Counted from the stretch's first letter, positions 7,738-15,604 are shown. The stretch: DNA of 21,866 nucleotides from Flavobacteriaceae bacterium (GCA_002729755.1 PBYT01000027.1:2779-24644), one strand, 5' to 3'. Notes: generated by a model not told the origin, from the sequence alone. A program made the numbers and translations.

Positions 7738-7969
7738 CTTTTTTAGGATCCATTATCTTAGTTAACTTTCTTTCATTTATCTCAACAATAACTCCAGTTT
7801 TTGTGTCAACTCTAAAAACCCTTGTACCCTTCAAACCATCAGTATTAGTAGCTGTAATTTGATATCTGCCAATTTCTTGATGAGAATCATTAACTACTAT
7901 GTTTGTAAAACCTGTAACTATTGTTGCAAATCCAATGATTGCGAAAATTGTTAAAATTATATTTTTCAT
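7730..7969 (-). CDS. 79-residue exported protein, unrecognised
   Basis: The product has a signal or anchor segment at about 1-21. A small beta-rich domain follows, with GRYQITATN (34-42) and TRVFRVDTKTGVIVEI (49-64). Such a GRYQ...RVDTKTG pattern is common in short periplasmic proteins of unknown role, where it resembles one or two strands of a propeller-type blade. The tail is lysine-rich. It overlaps the following agmatinase-family start by 8 bases. The gene begins downstream of the hairpin terminator at 8024-8052, so it probably starts its own transcription unit with the agmatinase-family and perhaps the hexosaminidase gene. No function is inferred. Confidence 0.75.
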   Translation of the reverse strand: MKNIILTIFAIIGFATIVTGFTNIVVNDSHQEIGRYQITATNTDGLKGTRVFRVDTKTGVIVEINERKLTKIMDPKKGD

Positions 7970-8023
7970 TTTTTTATGTTTTAATTATATATCAATATAA
8001 TTAATATGCTATTTACTGTAAAG

Positions 8024-8052
8024 AAAAAGCCCCACTAAAAGTGGGGCTTTTT
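8024..8052 (-). terminator. Rho-independent terminator, likely bidirectional
   Basis: A perfect 12-base inverted repeat (AAAAAGCCCCAC at 8024-8035 with GTGGGGCTTTTT at 8041-8052) encloses a five-base loop. The G+C core is strong against the AT-rich background, and the ends give a U-tract on either strand. It lies 32 bases beyond the stop of the membrane-protein gene at 8085-8858, so it most likely ends that minus-strand transcript. Confidence 0.93.
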
Positions 8053-8084
8053 AAACAATAATTTTATTTAATTATTATATTATA

Positions 8085-8858
8085 TTAAGAACTTTTGAAT
8101 GGTAACGAAGGTCTTTGAATCCATCTTGTTAGAGTTGATAATATACCATAGAAAAAATGATATATTGCCAATGCAAGGTATAATTTTGCTAAAATCAAAA
8201 TAACCTGAGCATATTCATATCCAACTGCAACTAAACCATTTATATTATAACCTGATGCTTCAGATCCAGTTAAATCCCAACCAAAAAAGTCGCTAATAAC
8301 TCCTCCAACAAAGTCTAATCTTATCATTTCTATAAATGCACCTGTTGCATCTAATGGTAGAGCATAAGCGTATGCAAAGCCACCATATAGATCAACACTC
8401 ATAGACATTCCATCAGAGTTTAAAACCCATCCTACAGTAGAACAAATTGCTCCAAATAAAGCTACCAAGGCAGTAATATGCCCTAAAGCTTTAATATTTT
8501 CTGTAACAAAGTCTCTAAATATAAAATCAACTGAACTGCTTTTAGATGCAGATAGAGAATCACCTGCTGTTCTAACTACATGAGCTATTGGAAAAGCTGC
8601 ATATACTAGAATCAATAGGCAAACTATTGCAGATACTTGTCCAAGGCCACTAGCGCTTGAGAAAGTATCCATTCCATTAGTAATAACTGAAATTAGAGTT
8701 ACAACTAACAGAACAAGTGCACCTACTTTAAATGCCGTACCAGTCCACTTTTTTATAGATCCCTCAGAATTGTCCATCATTTCATTAAAACAATTTTCAG
8801 GGAGCTTATCATTTACCGTTTTCGGTAAATCCAATAAAAGATTTAATAGTTTATTCAT
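8085..8858 (-). CDS. Polytopic membrane protein, unrecognised
   Basis: The 257-residue protein has a soluble N-terminus with amphipathic character (1-40). It is followed by hydrophobic segments at about 43-60, 72-95, 122-146 and 206-240; the last could be one long or two short helices. A hydrophilic stretch with Asp, Gly and aromatic residues (148-205, including YGGFAYAYALPLDATGAF) separates the third and fourth segments. The C-terminus is basic (RWIQRPSLPFKSS). I see no catalytic or transporter motif. It stands alone: 245 bases without a recognisable gene precede it and a strong terminator follows, so it is a separate transcription unit. Confidence 0.82.
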   Translation of the reverse strand: MNKLLNLLLDLPKTVNDKLPENCFNEMMDNSEGSIKKWTGTAFKVGALVLLVVTLISVITNGMDTFSSASGLGQVSAIVCLLILVYAAFPIAHVVRTAGDSLSASKSSSVDFIFRDFVTENIKALGHITALVALFGAICSTVGWVLNSDGMSMSVDLYGGFAYAYALPLDATGAFIEMIRLDFVGGVISDFFGWDLTGSEASGYNINGLVAVGYEYAQVILILAKLYLALAIYHFFYGILSTLTRWIQRPSLPFKSS

Positions 8859-9103
8859 AATATAGTATTAAATATTCTGAGAATATAATAAGAAATAATT
8901 AAAAAAAGAAACTAAACATTAAATAACTTGCAATCAGTTATTAACAAAATAAGGTCAATATTTAAGGAAAAATGTTACTGTCTGTATAGGTGAATTGTAA
9001 ATTCAATTATAAAGCCGTAAAAGAATGTTGCAATGCAGTCAATAATATATGCTACAAATTTATCTTAAAAAAAAAAAAATGACCCCAATTGAGTTTATTT
9101 CTT

Positions 9104-11200
9104 TTATTTAATACTAAAAACAATATAAGAGTCTCCAGATTTGGTTCCCAGTTTCCCTCCACCTGAGGCAATTGCTATATATGACTTACCATCAATTTCA
9201 TAGTAACTTGGAGTAGCAAATCCTGCATACGGTAACTCCTTTTCCCAAATTAATTCTCCATTTTGATTATCAAAAGCTCTAATTTTTTTATCTGAAGTAG
9301 CTGCTATAAAAATTATTCCCGATTTAGTTACTATAGGTCCTCCATAATTTTCTGATCCTGTTAAAATATTATTTTTTTGACCAATTTCTGTCTGACCTAA
9401 AGGGATTTTCCATTCAATTTTTCCAGTATTTAAATTTATAGCATTAAGTGAACCCCATGGAGGGTTAATAGCTGGATAACCATCATTAGTTAAAAACTTA
9501 TTATACCCTGTAGAAGTATAAAATACTTCCTGATCCATCGATGATAAATCGGTCATATCTCCATTTTTTAATTCTAAAATATAGTTTACTAAAACTTCCA
9601 TTTTTTGAGTGTCTAAAAATGAAAAACCAGGCATAAACCCTTTTCCATTTTTAATAATTGATTTTAACTCATTAAAACTATATTTCTCTTTCATGCCAAT
9701 AATTGAAGGATTTTTTCCAGATCCTTTATAATCAATTGCATGACACATTAGGCATTGCTTATTGTATATATTCATCTGTTGTGAGCTATTATTTGCAACT
9801 TTTTTCATTGTTAGTATCCAAGGCATCTCATTGGAATTAACATATAGCATATTATTAATAGGATCAAGTGCAGGCCCTCCCCACTCTGCACCTCCATCAA
9901 AGCCTGGAAAAATCAATGTTCCATTTTCTGACGGAGGAGAAAAAATATTATTTTTTAAGATAGAAGAAAAAACTTTTTTGATACTATCTTTTTCTTTATT
10001 GCTTATAAATGGATTAATATCTTGAATTGAAATTGAATGTCTAGAAAATGTATCAGGAAAAGTTGGAATTGGTTGTGTTTCTGATAGTTTTTCTCCAATT
10101 AATAAAGAGTTTGTTGGAACAGGGCTCTCTATGATATCATATAAAGGCTTTCCAGTAACTCTGTTTAATATAAATATATAGCCTGATTTTGTGACTTGAG
10201 CTAAAGAAGGTATAATTGAATCATTAATCTTATAATCAAATAAAACAGGAGGCGAAGGCAAGTCTCTATCCCATACATCATGATGAACGGTTTGAAAATG
10301 CCATATTTTTTTTCCATTTTCGGCATCTAGTGCAATAATAGAATTAGCAAAAAGATTATCACCAACTCTATCACCCCCATAAAAGTCATAACTTACAGAA
10401 CCAGTTGGAGCATATACAATACCTCTTTTTTCATCTAATGTTAGTCCAGCCCATGCGTTTGCTCCACCAAGTCTTTGATACGCATCAGGATTATCATAAG
10501 TTTCATGTCCATCTTCACCGATTTCAGGTATTGTTTTAAAAATCCAAATTAAATCTCCTGTGTTTGCATCAAAAGCTCTTATATTTCCTTTTGCAGCTGG
10601 ATTTCCTTCACTAACTTTTGAACCGACAATTATTAAATTATTATAAATAATTCCAGGTGATGTCATTAATACATATAAAGAACTTGAATTTTCACCAAGA
10701 CCTTTATGCAAATCAACATAACCGTTATCACCAAAGTTTAAATCAGGTTTTCCATTTAAGGCATTAACTTTAAATAATTTTGAACCTACTCCGTAAAAAA
10801 TAAATGCATTTTTAAATTTATCTTCAAAATAAGTGATTCCTCTACATACATTTATACTTGTATCTTCTTTGTCAAAATATTTTTGATCACTTTGAAAAGG
10901 ATCAAATATCCATCTTTCTGATCCTGTTTTCGCCTCTAATGAAAAAAGTTTAAGTTTTGGAGATACTCCGTAAAATTTTTCATCTACAATTAATGGATTG
11001 GTCTGAATTTCCGAATTTTTATCATTATCATGAGTTCTATACTCCCAAGTCTTAACTAATTTTGAAATGTTTTTCTTATTTATTTTATCTGAATCTATAT
11101 ATTGAGTTCTTTGATAAGAGCCTCCATATACATTCCAATCTTTATTTTTATTACAAGAAAAAATAAGAAATAAGAGAGCAATAAGTAGAATCTTATCCAT
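9104..11200 (-). CDS. PQQ-dependent (glucose-type) dehydrogenase with built-in cytochrome c domain, lipoprotein
   Basis: The 698-residue enzyme probably oxidises a sugar or alcohol in the periplasm and passes electrons from PQQ to an internal haem. A lipoprotein signal ends in LIFSC (Cys16). The eight-bladed propeller starts at about residue 21 with DWNVYGG and resembles the membrane glucose dehydrogenase group: YGVSPKLKLFSLEAKTG near 77-93, NAWAGLTLD near 248-256, and HHDVWDRDLP at 307-316, where the catalytic aspartate is expected. A class I cytochrome c domain is inserted at about 474-546, with CLMCH at 483-487 and Met523 (GFMPG) as the likely second ligand. The final blades follow from about 560. 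Its start lies 28 bases after the TolB-like gene. No PQQ synthesis gene is in the window. The actual substrate is not determinable. Confidence 0.92.
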   Translation of the reverse strand: MDKILLIALLFLIFSCNKNKDWNVYGGSYQRTQYIDSDKINKKNISKLVKTWEYRTHDNDKNSEIQTNPLIVDEKFYGVSPKLKLFSLEAKTGSERWIFDPFQSDQKYFDKEDTSINVCRGITYFEDKFKNAFIFYGVGSKLFKVNALNGKPDLNFGDNGYVDLHKGLGENSSSLYVLMTSPGIIYNNLIIVGSKVSEGNPAAKGNIRAFDANTGDLIWIFKTIPEIGEDGHETYDNPDAYQRLGGANAWAGLTLDEKRGIVYAPTGSVSYDFYGGDRVGDNLFANSIIALDAENGKKIWHFQTVHHDVWDRDLPSPPVLFDYKINDSIIPSLAQVTKSGYIFILNRVTGKPLYDIIESPVPTNSLLIGEKLSETQPIPTFPDTFSRHSISIQDINPFISNKEKDSIKKVFSSILKNNIFSPPSENGTLIFPGFDGGAEWGGPALDPINNMLYVNSNEMPWILTMKKVANNSSQQMNIYNKQCLMCHAIDYKGSGKNPSIIGMKEKYSFNELKSIIKNGKGFMPGFSFLDTQKMEVLVNYILELKNGDMTDLSSMDQEVFYTSTGYNKFLTNDGYPAINPPWGSLNAINLNTGKIEWKIPLGQTEIGQKNNILTGSENYGGPIVTKSGIIFIAATSDKKIRAFDNQNGELIWEKELPYAGFATPSYYEIDGKSYIAIASGGGKLGTKSGDSYIVFSIK

Positions 11201-11228
11201 ATACCTAATTTAAGAATTTAAAGCAATC

Positions 11229-12143
11229 TTATAGATCTTCTAATGAATATTTAACATAAGAAAATTTTGTTCCATCAGGATTCCAAGAATTGACATTTAT
11301 AGTCCCTTGTCCACCATAAAAAATATCTGTTAGATCTGTCACTTTTTTAGTATTCAAATTAATCAGCCTTAGTTTTACATTTTTTCCAAAAGGATGAAGT
11401 TGCTTCTGATCTTCTATATAGCTAATTATTACTGCTAAATCATTTTTTGGAGATATATGTGGAAACCAATTTGAATATTTGTCAAAAGTTATTTGTTCTG
11501 CATCAGATCCTTTACTATTCATTCTCCATATCTGCATTTTACCACTTCTATATGAATTGAAGTATATATACTTACCATCAGGTGAATATTCTGGACCATC
11601 ATCTAGCCCATCGTCAAATGTTAATCTAACTTCAACTCCTCCTTCGGAATTTAACTTATATACATCATAATTTCCGTCTCTTTCAGCACAATACACTATA
11701 TACTTACCATCCGCTGATACACCATGCCAATATGATGGAGAAAATTTAGTAAGTAATTTTGGGCTGCCTCCAGCTAATGGAATACTATAAATATATGATG
11801 AGTGACCTTGAATTTCATTTTTACCAGATGAAAAAAATAAAAATTTTCCATCAAATGAAATACCATGATCATTATTTAATTTATCTAAATTACCTGTATT
11901 GATTACTCCTAAATTGTTACCCTTAAGATCATATTTTTCTAGTTTACCTTGACTATTTATATATAGATAATTTCCGTCTTTGGACCAATTGGGAGCTTCA
12001 AAATGTCTTTCCTCCTTAAATAAAAGAGTAGATTTTCTGCTATCTAAATCATAAACATACAATGAGCTTATTATTTTTTTGTCCTGAGGAATTTGACAAA
12101 TCAAAAATTGAGAGCATAAAAAATAGAATAAAAGATTTTTCAT
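11229..12143 (-). CDS. Secreted TolB-like/WD40-like (PD40) beta-propeller protein
   Basis: The 304-residue protein has a signal peptide (about 1-16, FLICQ). PD40-type repeats follow, recognisable by P-x-[WY]-S-x-D-G-x-x-[IL]-x-[FY]: PNWSKDGNYLY (51-61), the GVSADGKYIVY region (141-151), PEYSPDGKYIYF (184-195) and PHISPKNDLAVI (228-239). A terminal SWNPDGTKFSYV at 286-297 completes the series. It lacks the TolB N-terminal domain and any peptidase domain, so a Tol-Pal role is unlikely. It lies directly upstream of the PQQ dehydrogenase and downstream of the 52-residue basic gene (7 bases), which suggests a shared role in that transcript. Confidence 0.85.
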   Translation of the reverse strand: MKNLLFYFLCSQFLICQIPQDKKIISSLYVYDLDSRKSTLLFKEERHFEAPNWSKDGNYLYINSQGKLEKYDLKGNNLGVINTGNLDKLNNDHGISFDGKFLFFSSGKNEIQGHSSYIYSIPLAGGSPKLLTKFSPSYWHGVSADGKYIVYCAERDGNYDVYKLNSEGGVEVRLTFDDGLDDGPEYSPDGKYIYFNSYRSGKMQIWRMNSKGSDAEQITFDKYSNWFPHISPKNDLAVIISYIEDQKQLHPFGKNVKLRLINLNTKKVTDLTDIFYGGQGTINVNSWNPDGTKFSYVKYSLEDL

Positions 12144-12150
12144 TATTTAA

Positions 12151-12309
12151 TTACTTGCCTCTACCCACTTTTCTAACACCTGACATATTAGACTTTCCAA
12201 CACCTTTTGATTGTATTTTACTATTAGTGTTCTTTTTGGAACCCTTAATTTGGCGTTTTCCTTTTGAAGTTTTATTATCGTGTCTATTGCTAAAAAATTT
12301 ACTTCCCAT
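12151..12309 (-). CDS. 52-residue basic protein, weakly THX-like
   Basis: The frame runs from ATG at 12309-12307 to TAA at 12153-12151. The 52-residue product begins MGSKFFSNRHDNKTSKGK and contains about 15 Lys/Arg and many Ser, Asn and Gly but almost no hydrophobic core. The segment DNKTSKGKRQIKGS weakly echoes the bacterial ribosomal THX pattern GDKKTKRGKI-x-x-GS, but the Pro-rich THX end is absent and the protein is longer. RNA binding is plausible, but the THX label is not safe. It starts 16 bases after the MFS transporter and ends 7 bases before the TolB-like gene, so it fits the operon well. Confidence 0.6.
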   Translation of the reverse strand: MGSKFFSNRHDNKTSKGKRQIKGSKKNTNSKIQSKGVGKSNMSGVRKVGRGK

Positions 12310-12325
12310 ATTTTTTTCCCACAAT

Positions 12326-13648
12326 TTACTGATAATTTCTAATTAATTTTTTACTTAGTTCCTCAAGAGATACACCTTTTGTCTCTGGCATTATAAAATG
12401 AGTAAAAAGTAATTGTAGCACCATCATAAAAGCAAAGAATGCAAATACAATTCCAGGTCCTATCCATCCAAATAGAAATGGAACAAATGATGGTATAATA
12501 GCAGCTAAAACCCAGTGAGTAGAAACTCCAAAAGATTGTCCATAACTTCTAATATGATTTGGAAATATTTCTGAAATATATACCCAAATTATAGCTCCTT
12601 GTCCAATTGCGTGAGATGCTATAAATAGAAAAAGAAAAATAGGAAGTGCTATACCACCCCAATCTAAAATAAACGAAAGACTTATTAAGGTAAGTGAAAT
12701 TATATAACCTATTGAGCCTATATACATAAGTACTCTTCTACCAAGCTTATCAATTAGATTAATACCTATAAACGTAAAAATCAGATTAGTTAGACCAATT
12801 CCAACACTATTTAATAGGGCTGCACTCTGGCCAAGTCCCCCTTCTTCAAATATTCTAGGAGCATAATACAAAAATGCATTTATACCAGAGAATTGATTAA
12901 AAGCTGCAACTAAAAAGGCAAGCATTAATATAAAACTGTATTTCTTTTGAAAAATTGATTCTGATTTAATACTTGATTCTTTATCTTTTATTATTTCACT
13001 AATTAATTCATCTGCATCATTTTTTGAGTATGCATCCCTTATTATTTTTTCCGCTTCATCTTGTTGATTATTCAAATAAAGCCATCTTGGACTTTTTGGA
13101 ATTGATAGAACTAATAAAGTGTATAGCAAAGCAGGCAGAGCTTCAATACCCATCATATATCTCCAATCATTTTCTCCAAGCCCACTTAAAAGATAATTTG
13201 ATAAAAATGCAATTAATATTCCACTAACTAAGTTAAATTGGTATAATCCTACAAGTCTACCTCTACTTTTTGCAGGCGCAATTTCTGAGATATATGCTGG
13301 GGCAGCTATTCCAGATATTCCTACCCCTATCCCTCCTATAAATCTAAATATAGCAAATGTGATTGGATCATTAGCTAATGCTGATCCAATCGCAGAAATT
13401 GTATAAAAAACACCTATCCAAAGTAATGTTTTTTTTCCTCCAATTTTTCTTGATGGAATTCCACCAAAAATAGCTCCTACAACTGTTCCCCATAGCGCCA
13501 TAGCCATAACAATTGAACCATGAAAGATATCACTTGAGTTCCATAAGAGTTGTAGTTTTTGATCAGCACCGGATATTACTACTGTATCAAAACCAAAAAG
13601 GAAACCTGCAAGAGCGGCAGTTAACGACCACTTTGTTAACTTATCCAT
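12326..13648 (-). CDS. MFS sugar-porter transporter
   Basis: The 440-residue inner-membrane protein has 12 predicted helices and the sugar-porter signatures. These are GFDTVVISGA (19-28), the GRL/SRGR loop near 128-131, SPRWL at 186-190, QFSGINAFLYYAP (252-264), GRR at 303-305 and PETKG at 421-425. These match proton- or cation-coupled monosaccharide importers of the XylE/GLUT class. The substrate is not evident. A long cytoplasmic loop (about 191-235) divides the halves as expected. The gene starts 10 bases after the LiaI-like mini-gene. Its presence in the same run as a periplasmic sugar-type dehydrogenase suggests uptake of a related sugar or oxidation product. Confidence 0.93.
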   Translation of the reverse strand: MDKLTKWSLTAALAGFLFGFDTVVISGADQKLQLLWNSSDIFHGSIVMAMALWGTVVGAIFGGIPSRKIGGKKTLLWIGVFYTISAIGSALANDPITFAIFRFIGGIGVGISGIAAPAYISEIAPAKSRGRLVGLYQFNLVSGILIAFLSNYLLSGLGENDWRYMMGIEALPALLYTLLVLSIPKSPRWLYLNNQQDEAEKIIRDAYSKNDADELISEIIKDKESSIKSESIFQKKYSFILMLAFLVAAFNQFSGINAFLYYAPRIFEEGGLGQSAALLNSVGIGLTNLIFTFIGINLIDKLGRRVLMYIGSIGYIISLTLISLSFILDWGGIALPIFLFLFIASHAIGQGAIIWVYISEIFPNHIRSYGQSFGVSTHWVLAAIIPSFVPFLFGWIGPGIVFAFFAFMMVLQLLFTHFIMPETKGVSLEELSKKLIRNYQ

Positions 13649-13658
13649 AGAATATGAT

Positions 13659-13826
13659 TTATAAACCTTTTTTATTGATAATCATTGAAATACCAATGAA
13701 GATTAATATCATTGGCCAAAAGTTTCGAATAACATACCCAAAAATATTCAACTTGTCAAAATACATGTCTATTTGAAATATAATCCCAATAGCTATTAAT
13801 GTAATAGCACCTATATGTTTTTTCAT
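13659..13826 (-). CDS. 55-residue LiaI/LiaF-type transmembrane mini-protein
   Basis: The frame runs from ATG at 13826-13824 to TAA at 13661-13659. It encodes 55 residues with two hydrophobic helices (about 5-18 and 38-50) joined by a short loop (FQIDMYFDKLNIFGYVIRN). The second helix opens with N-F-W-P-M-I-L-I-F-I-G. That W-P-[ILMV]-[IL]-L-I-x-[IL]-G motif after a loop is the hallmark of the LiaI-LiaF-like transmembrane region, found in envelope-stress sensors and in many stand-alone small membrane proteins. Spacing is tight: 7 bases after the SerK-like gene and 10 before the MFS transporter. Confidence 0.72.
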   Translation of the reverse strand: MKKHIGAITLIAIGIIFQIDMYFDKLNIFGYVIRNFWPMILIFIGISMIINKKGL

Positions 13827-13833
13827 ATTCCAA

Positions 13834-14277
13834 TTATTTATTCAAAGATAGATTATATAAAGAGGATACAAGGGTTATAGGAAACCATTTTTTATTTTCA
13901 TTACAATAAATAAGATGCTTAGTTGTCTTTGGCTCATAAAGATTATTATTTTGGGAATTAGAAATTATATCTTTCTTCAATAAAGTCTTGTTTTTACCTG
14001 TTATAATCTTATCTGAAAAATAGTTAATTAAAGTAACTGGGATTTTTTTACACCCTAACTCTTTAAGTGCAGCATACCTATGATGACCATCAATTATCAT
14101 GTTAGAATTGCTACAAATTAGTATTGTCGAGATTATTATATACTCATCCTTATATTTTAAATTGTTTTTTAAAATATCTTTTTTGTCTAATAGAACTTTT
14201 TCATGAGGCATGATGATATCTACATCCACTTCTTTTATAGCTACAACAATATCTTTATCTACTTTAATGGAATACAT
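13834..14277 (-). CDS. SerK/SbnI-like ParB/Srx-fold protein (putative free-serine kinase)
   Basis: The 147-residue protein carries the ParB/sulfiredoxin fold signature DGHHR at 63-67 within IIDGHHRYAALKELGCKKIP. It is preceded by IMPHEKVLL (22-30) with Glu26, and followed by PKTTKHLI (116-123). The order P-x-E, then DGHHR, then a PK-[ST]-T-[KR]-H segment matches what I recall of the free L-serine kinases SerK (archaeal) and SbnI (staphylococcal), which make O-phosphoserine. In those the Glu after the Pro is catalytic. DNA-binding ParB domains have GERR rather than GHHR and a helix-turn-helix, absent here. The gene lies between the TIGR02206-type and LiaI-like genes (11 and 7 bases). The function is inferred from motif order only. 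Confidence 0.68.
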   Translation of the reverse strand: MYSIKVDKDIVVAIKEVDVDIIMPHEKVLLDKKDILKNNLKYKDEYIIISTILICSNSNMIIDGHHRYAALKELGCKKIPVTLINYFSDKIITGKNKTLLKKDIISNSQNNNLYEPKTTKHLIYCNENKKWFPITLVSSLYNLSLNK

Positions 14278-14288
14278 AATCTAATAAT

Positions 14289-15011
14289 TTAAAGCGTTAT
14301 ACGTCTTTTACTTATAATGTAGACTAAATATGCAATTATTAGTAAGAAGACTTCCCAAAGTAAAATATAATAAGGCCACTCCCCTATAACCAAAGGATTA
14401 TCAACTTCAGGTGGCTGAGCTAGGTACATATAGTTAGAATGTATTAAAAAATTTAAAGGCATAATTATAGCAAGTAAAATATTTACGTTAACCCAAAGCT
14501 TAAACCATGACAATTTAGGAAGTTTCAAATCTAGGTGAAGATACATAAATATTGGCATGCCTATTAATAAACTATGTGAGACATAAAAATTTAAATAATA
14601 TCTAAGTGATCCGTCAAAATGGTTTAGCTGAGGCGTTAATATTGCCATAATTCCTCCAATTATACCGGTATAGTAAACAAATTGAAATAGTTTTTGCTTA
14701 TTTTTCATAAAAGGCAAGACACAAAGGATTAAAGAAGATATTCCACATAAATGAAGAGGTAAGTTATATTCAATATCCCAAGTCCCACTGATAAAATAAC
14801 CAACATTTTCAGATATGAAGTCAATTATCATAATAACACCCATTATGTAGGATATCAGTTTCTTTTGATCTCTATTTAAAACCCTAGCTAAAATTAGCGG
14901 TATTGATATAACAAGTATTGAAAAAGCAGTCCATGTTATCCACTCTTCAGATAAAAATTCAATTACATATATAGGTATCGGATTTTCTTCCACAAGAAAA
15001 GATTTTTTCAA
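14289..15011 (-). CDS. TIGR02206/YwaF-type integral membrane protein
   Basis: The 240-residue protein has about six or seven hydrophobic helices and the conserved features of the YwaF group: LPLHLCG at 84-90, an internal LTPQL (125-129), NYMYLAQPP at 193-201 and GEWPYYI at 210-216. Function of the family is unknown. The start must be TTG (15011-15009): no ATG or GTG lies between it and the first hydrophobic helix, and the residues just after it (EENPIPIYVIEFLSEEWITW) look like a normal family N-terminus. It starts 20 bases after the glycosylase gene. Confidence 0.88.
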   Translation of the reverse strand: MKKSFLVEENPIPIYVIEFLSEEWITWTAFSILVISIPLILARVLNRDQKKLISYIMGVIMIIDFISENVGYFISGTWDIEYNLPLHLCGISSLILCVLPFMKNKQKLFQFVYYTGIIGGIMAILTPQLNHFDGSLRYYLNFYVSHSLLIGMPIFMYLHLDLKLPKLSWFKLWVNVNILLAIIMPLNFLIHSNYMYLAQPPEVDNPLVIGEWPYYILLWEVFLLIIAYLVYIISKRRITL

Positions 15012-15031
15012 ATTTATAAAAACTATCTCAA

Positions 15032-15604
15032 CTAAGGATTATTTGTCTCTTTTTTGGATCCATTGTTTAACTTATTTATTTTATGAAAAATTGGACAAGT
15101 CTTTCCATGGGCTCCTTTTATATAGCCAGTGCTCATTAGAAATTCTTTAGTTATCTCTCCTCCTGTAAACTTAAAAGTGTTTTTAAAGAGCTTAACCCAT
15201 TCATCTATGTTCATTGGTGTTTTTAAATCTAACCATGATTTGAATGATCCATGTTCATTTTTAATCTCTAATACTTTATTGGCATTATAAATCACTGCTT
15301 TAATCTTTAATTTGTTTCTTATTATACCTTTATTTAAAAGAAGTCTATTAATTTCTCTGTATCCATAATTAGCAATATGATCAATATTATAATTTGAATA
15401 TGCTGATTTAAAGTTTTTTTGTTTATTTAATATTGTGGTCCATGATAATCCTGCTTGATTAATTTCTAAAATTAACCTTCCAAATAATTCATTATCTGAT
15501 TCTATTGAAAACCCATATTGAGTATCATGATATATTTTATGAATATTATCAGACTCTAAAGTTGCTACAAACTCGCAATAGGAATTAGGTTTAATTAAGG
15601 ACAA
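15032..15604 (-). CDS. tag: DNA-3-methyladenine glycosylase I
   Basis: The 190-residue enzyme excises 3-methyladenine from alkylated DNA, the first step of base-excision repair. It aligns by eye with E. coli Tag. The YHDTQYG segment (25-31) matches YHDNEWG. LEINQAGLSWTTIL (46-59) carries the conserved Glu47 and the QAGLSW core. GIIRNKLKIKAVI (93-105) is the helix-hairpin region, and FKFTGGEI lies near 144-151. The structural zinc ligands are preserved: Cys10, His26, His166 and Cys170. The start is TTG (15604-15602). An in-frame TAA lies two codons upstream, and the zinc ligand Cys10 excludes starts further in. It is the first gene of the eight-gene minus-strand run, so its promoter lies in the 87-base divergent gap. 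Confidence 0.93.
   Translation of the reverse strand: MSLIKPNSYCEFVATLESDNIHKIYHDTQYGFSIESDNELFGRLILEINQAGLSWTTILNKQKNFKSAYSNYNIDHIANYGYREINRLLLNKGIIRNKLKIKAVIYNANKVLEIKNEHGSFKSWLDLKTPMNIDEWVKLFKNTFKFTGGEITKEFLMSTGYIKGAHGKTCPIFHKINKLNNGSKKETNNP

Noticed and set aside
8859..8960. A Bacteroidota-type promoter (TTG with a TAnnTTTG-like box) upstream of the membrane-protein gene
   Set aside because: TTGC and TAGTTTCT are present on the minus strand, but the box deviates at the last base and the spacing (16 bases) is short, so chance is likely in this AT-rich stretch.
9067..9103. A 13-base A-run next to GACCCCAATTGAG, considered as a terminator of the eight-gene run
   Set aside because: The stem would have a mismatch and only three or four pairs, so the hairpin is not convincing although the U-run on the minus strand is real.
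13834..14277. ParB chromosome-partition protein
   Set aside because: It lacks the helix-turn-helix and the GERR-type motif of ParB, and carries the GHHR form with the serine-kinase-like motif order.
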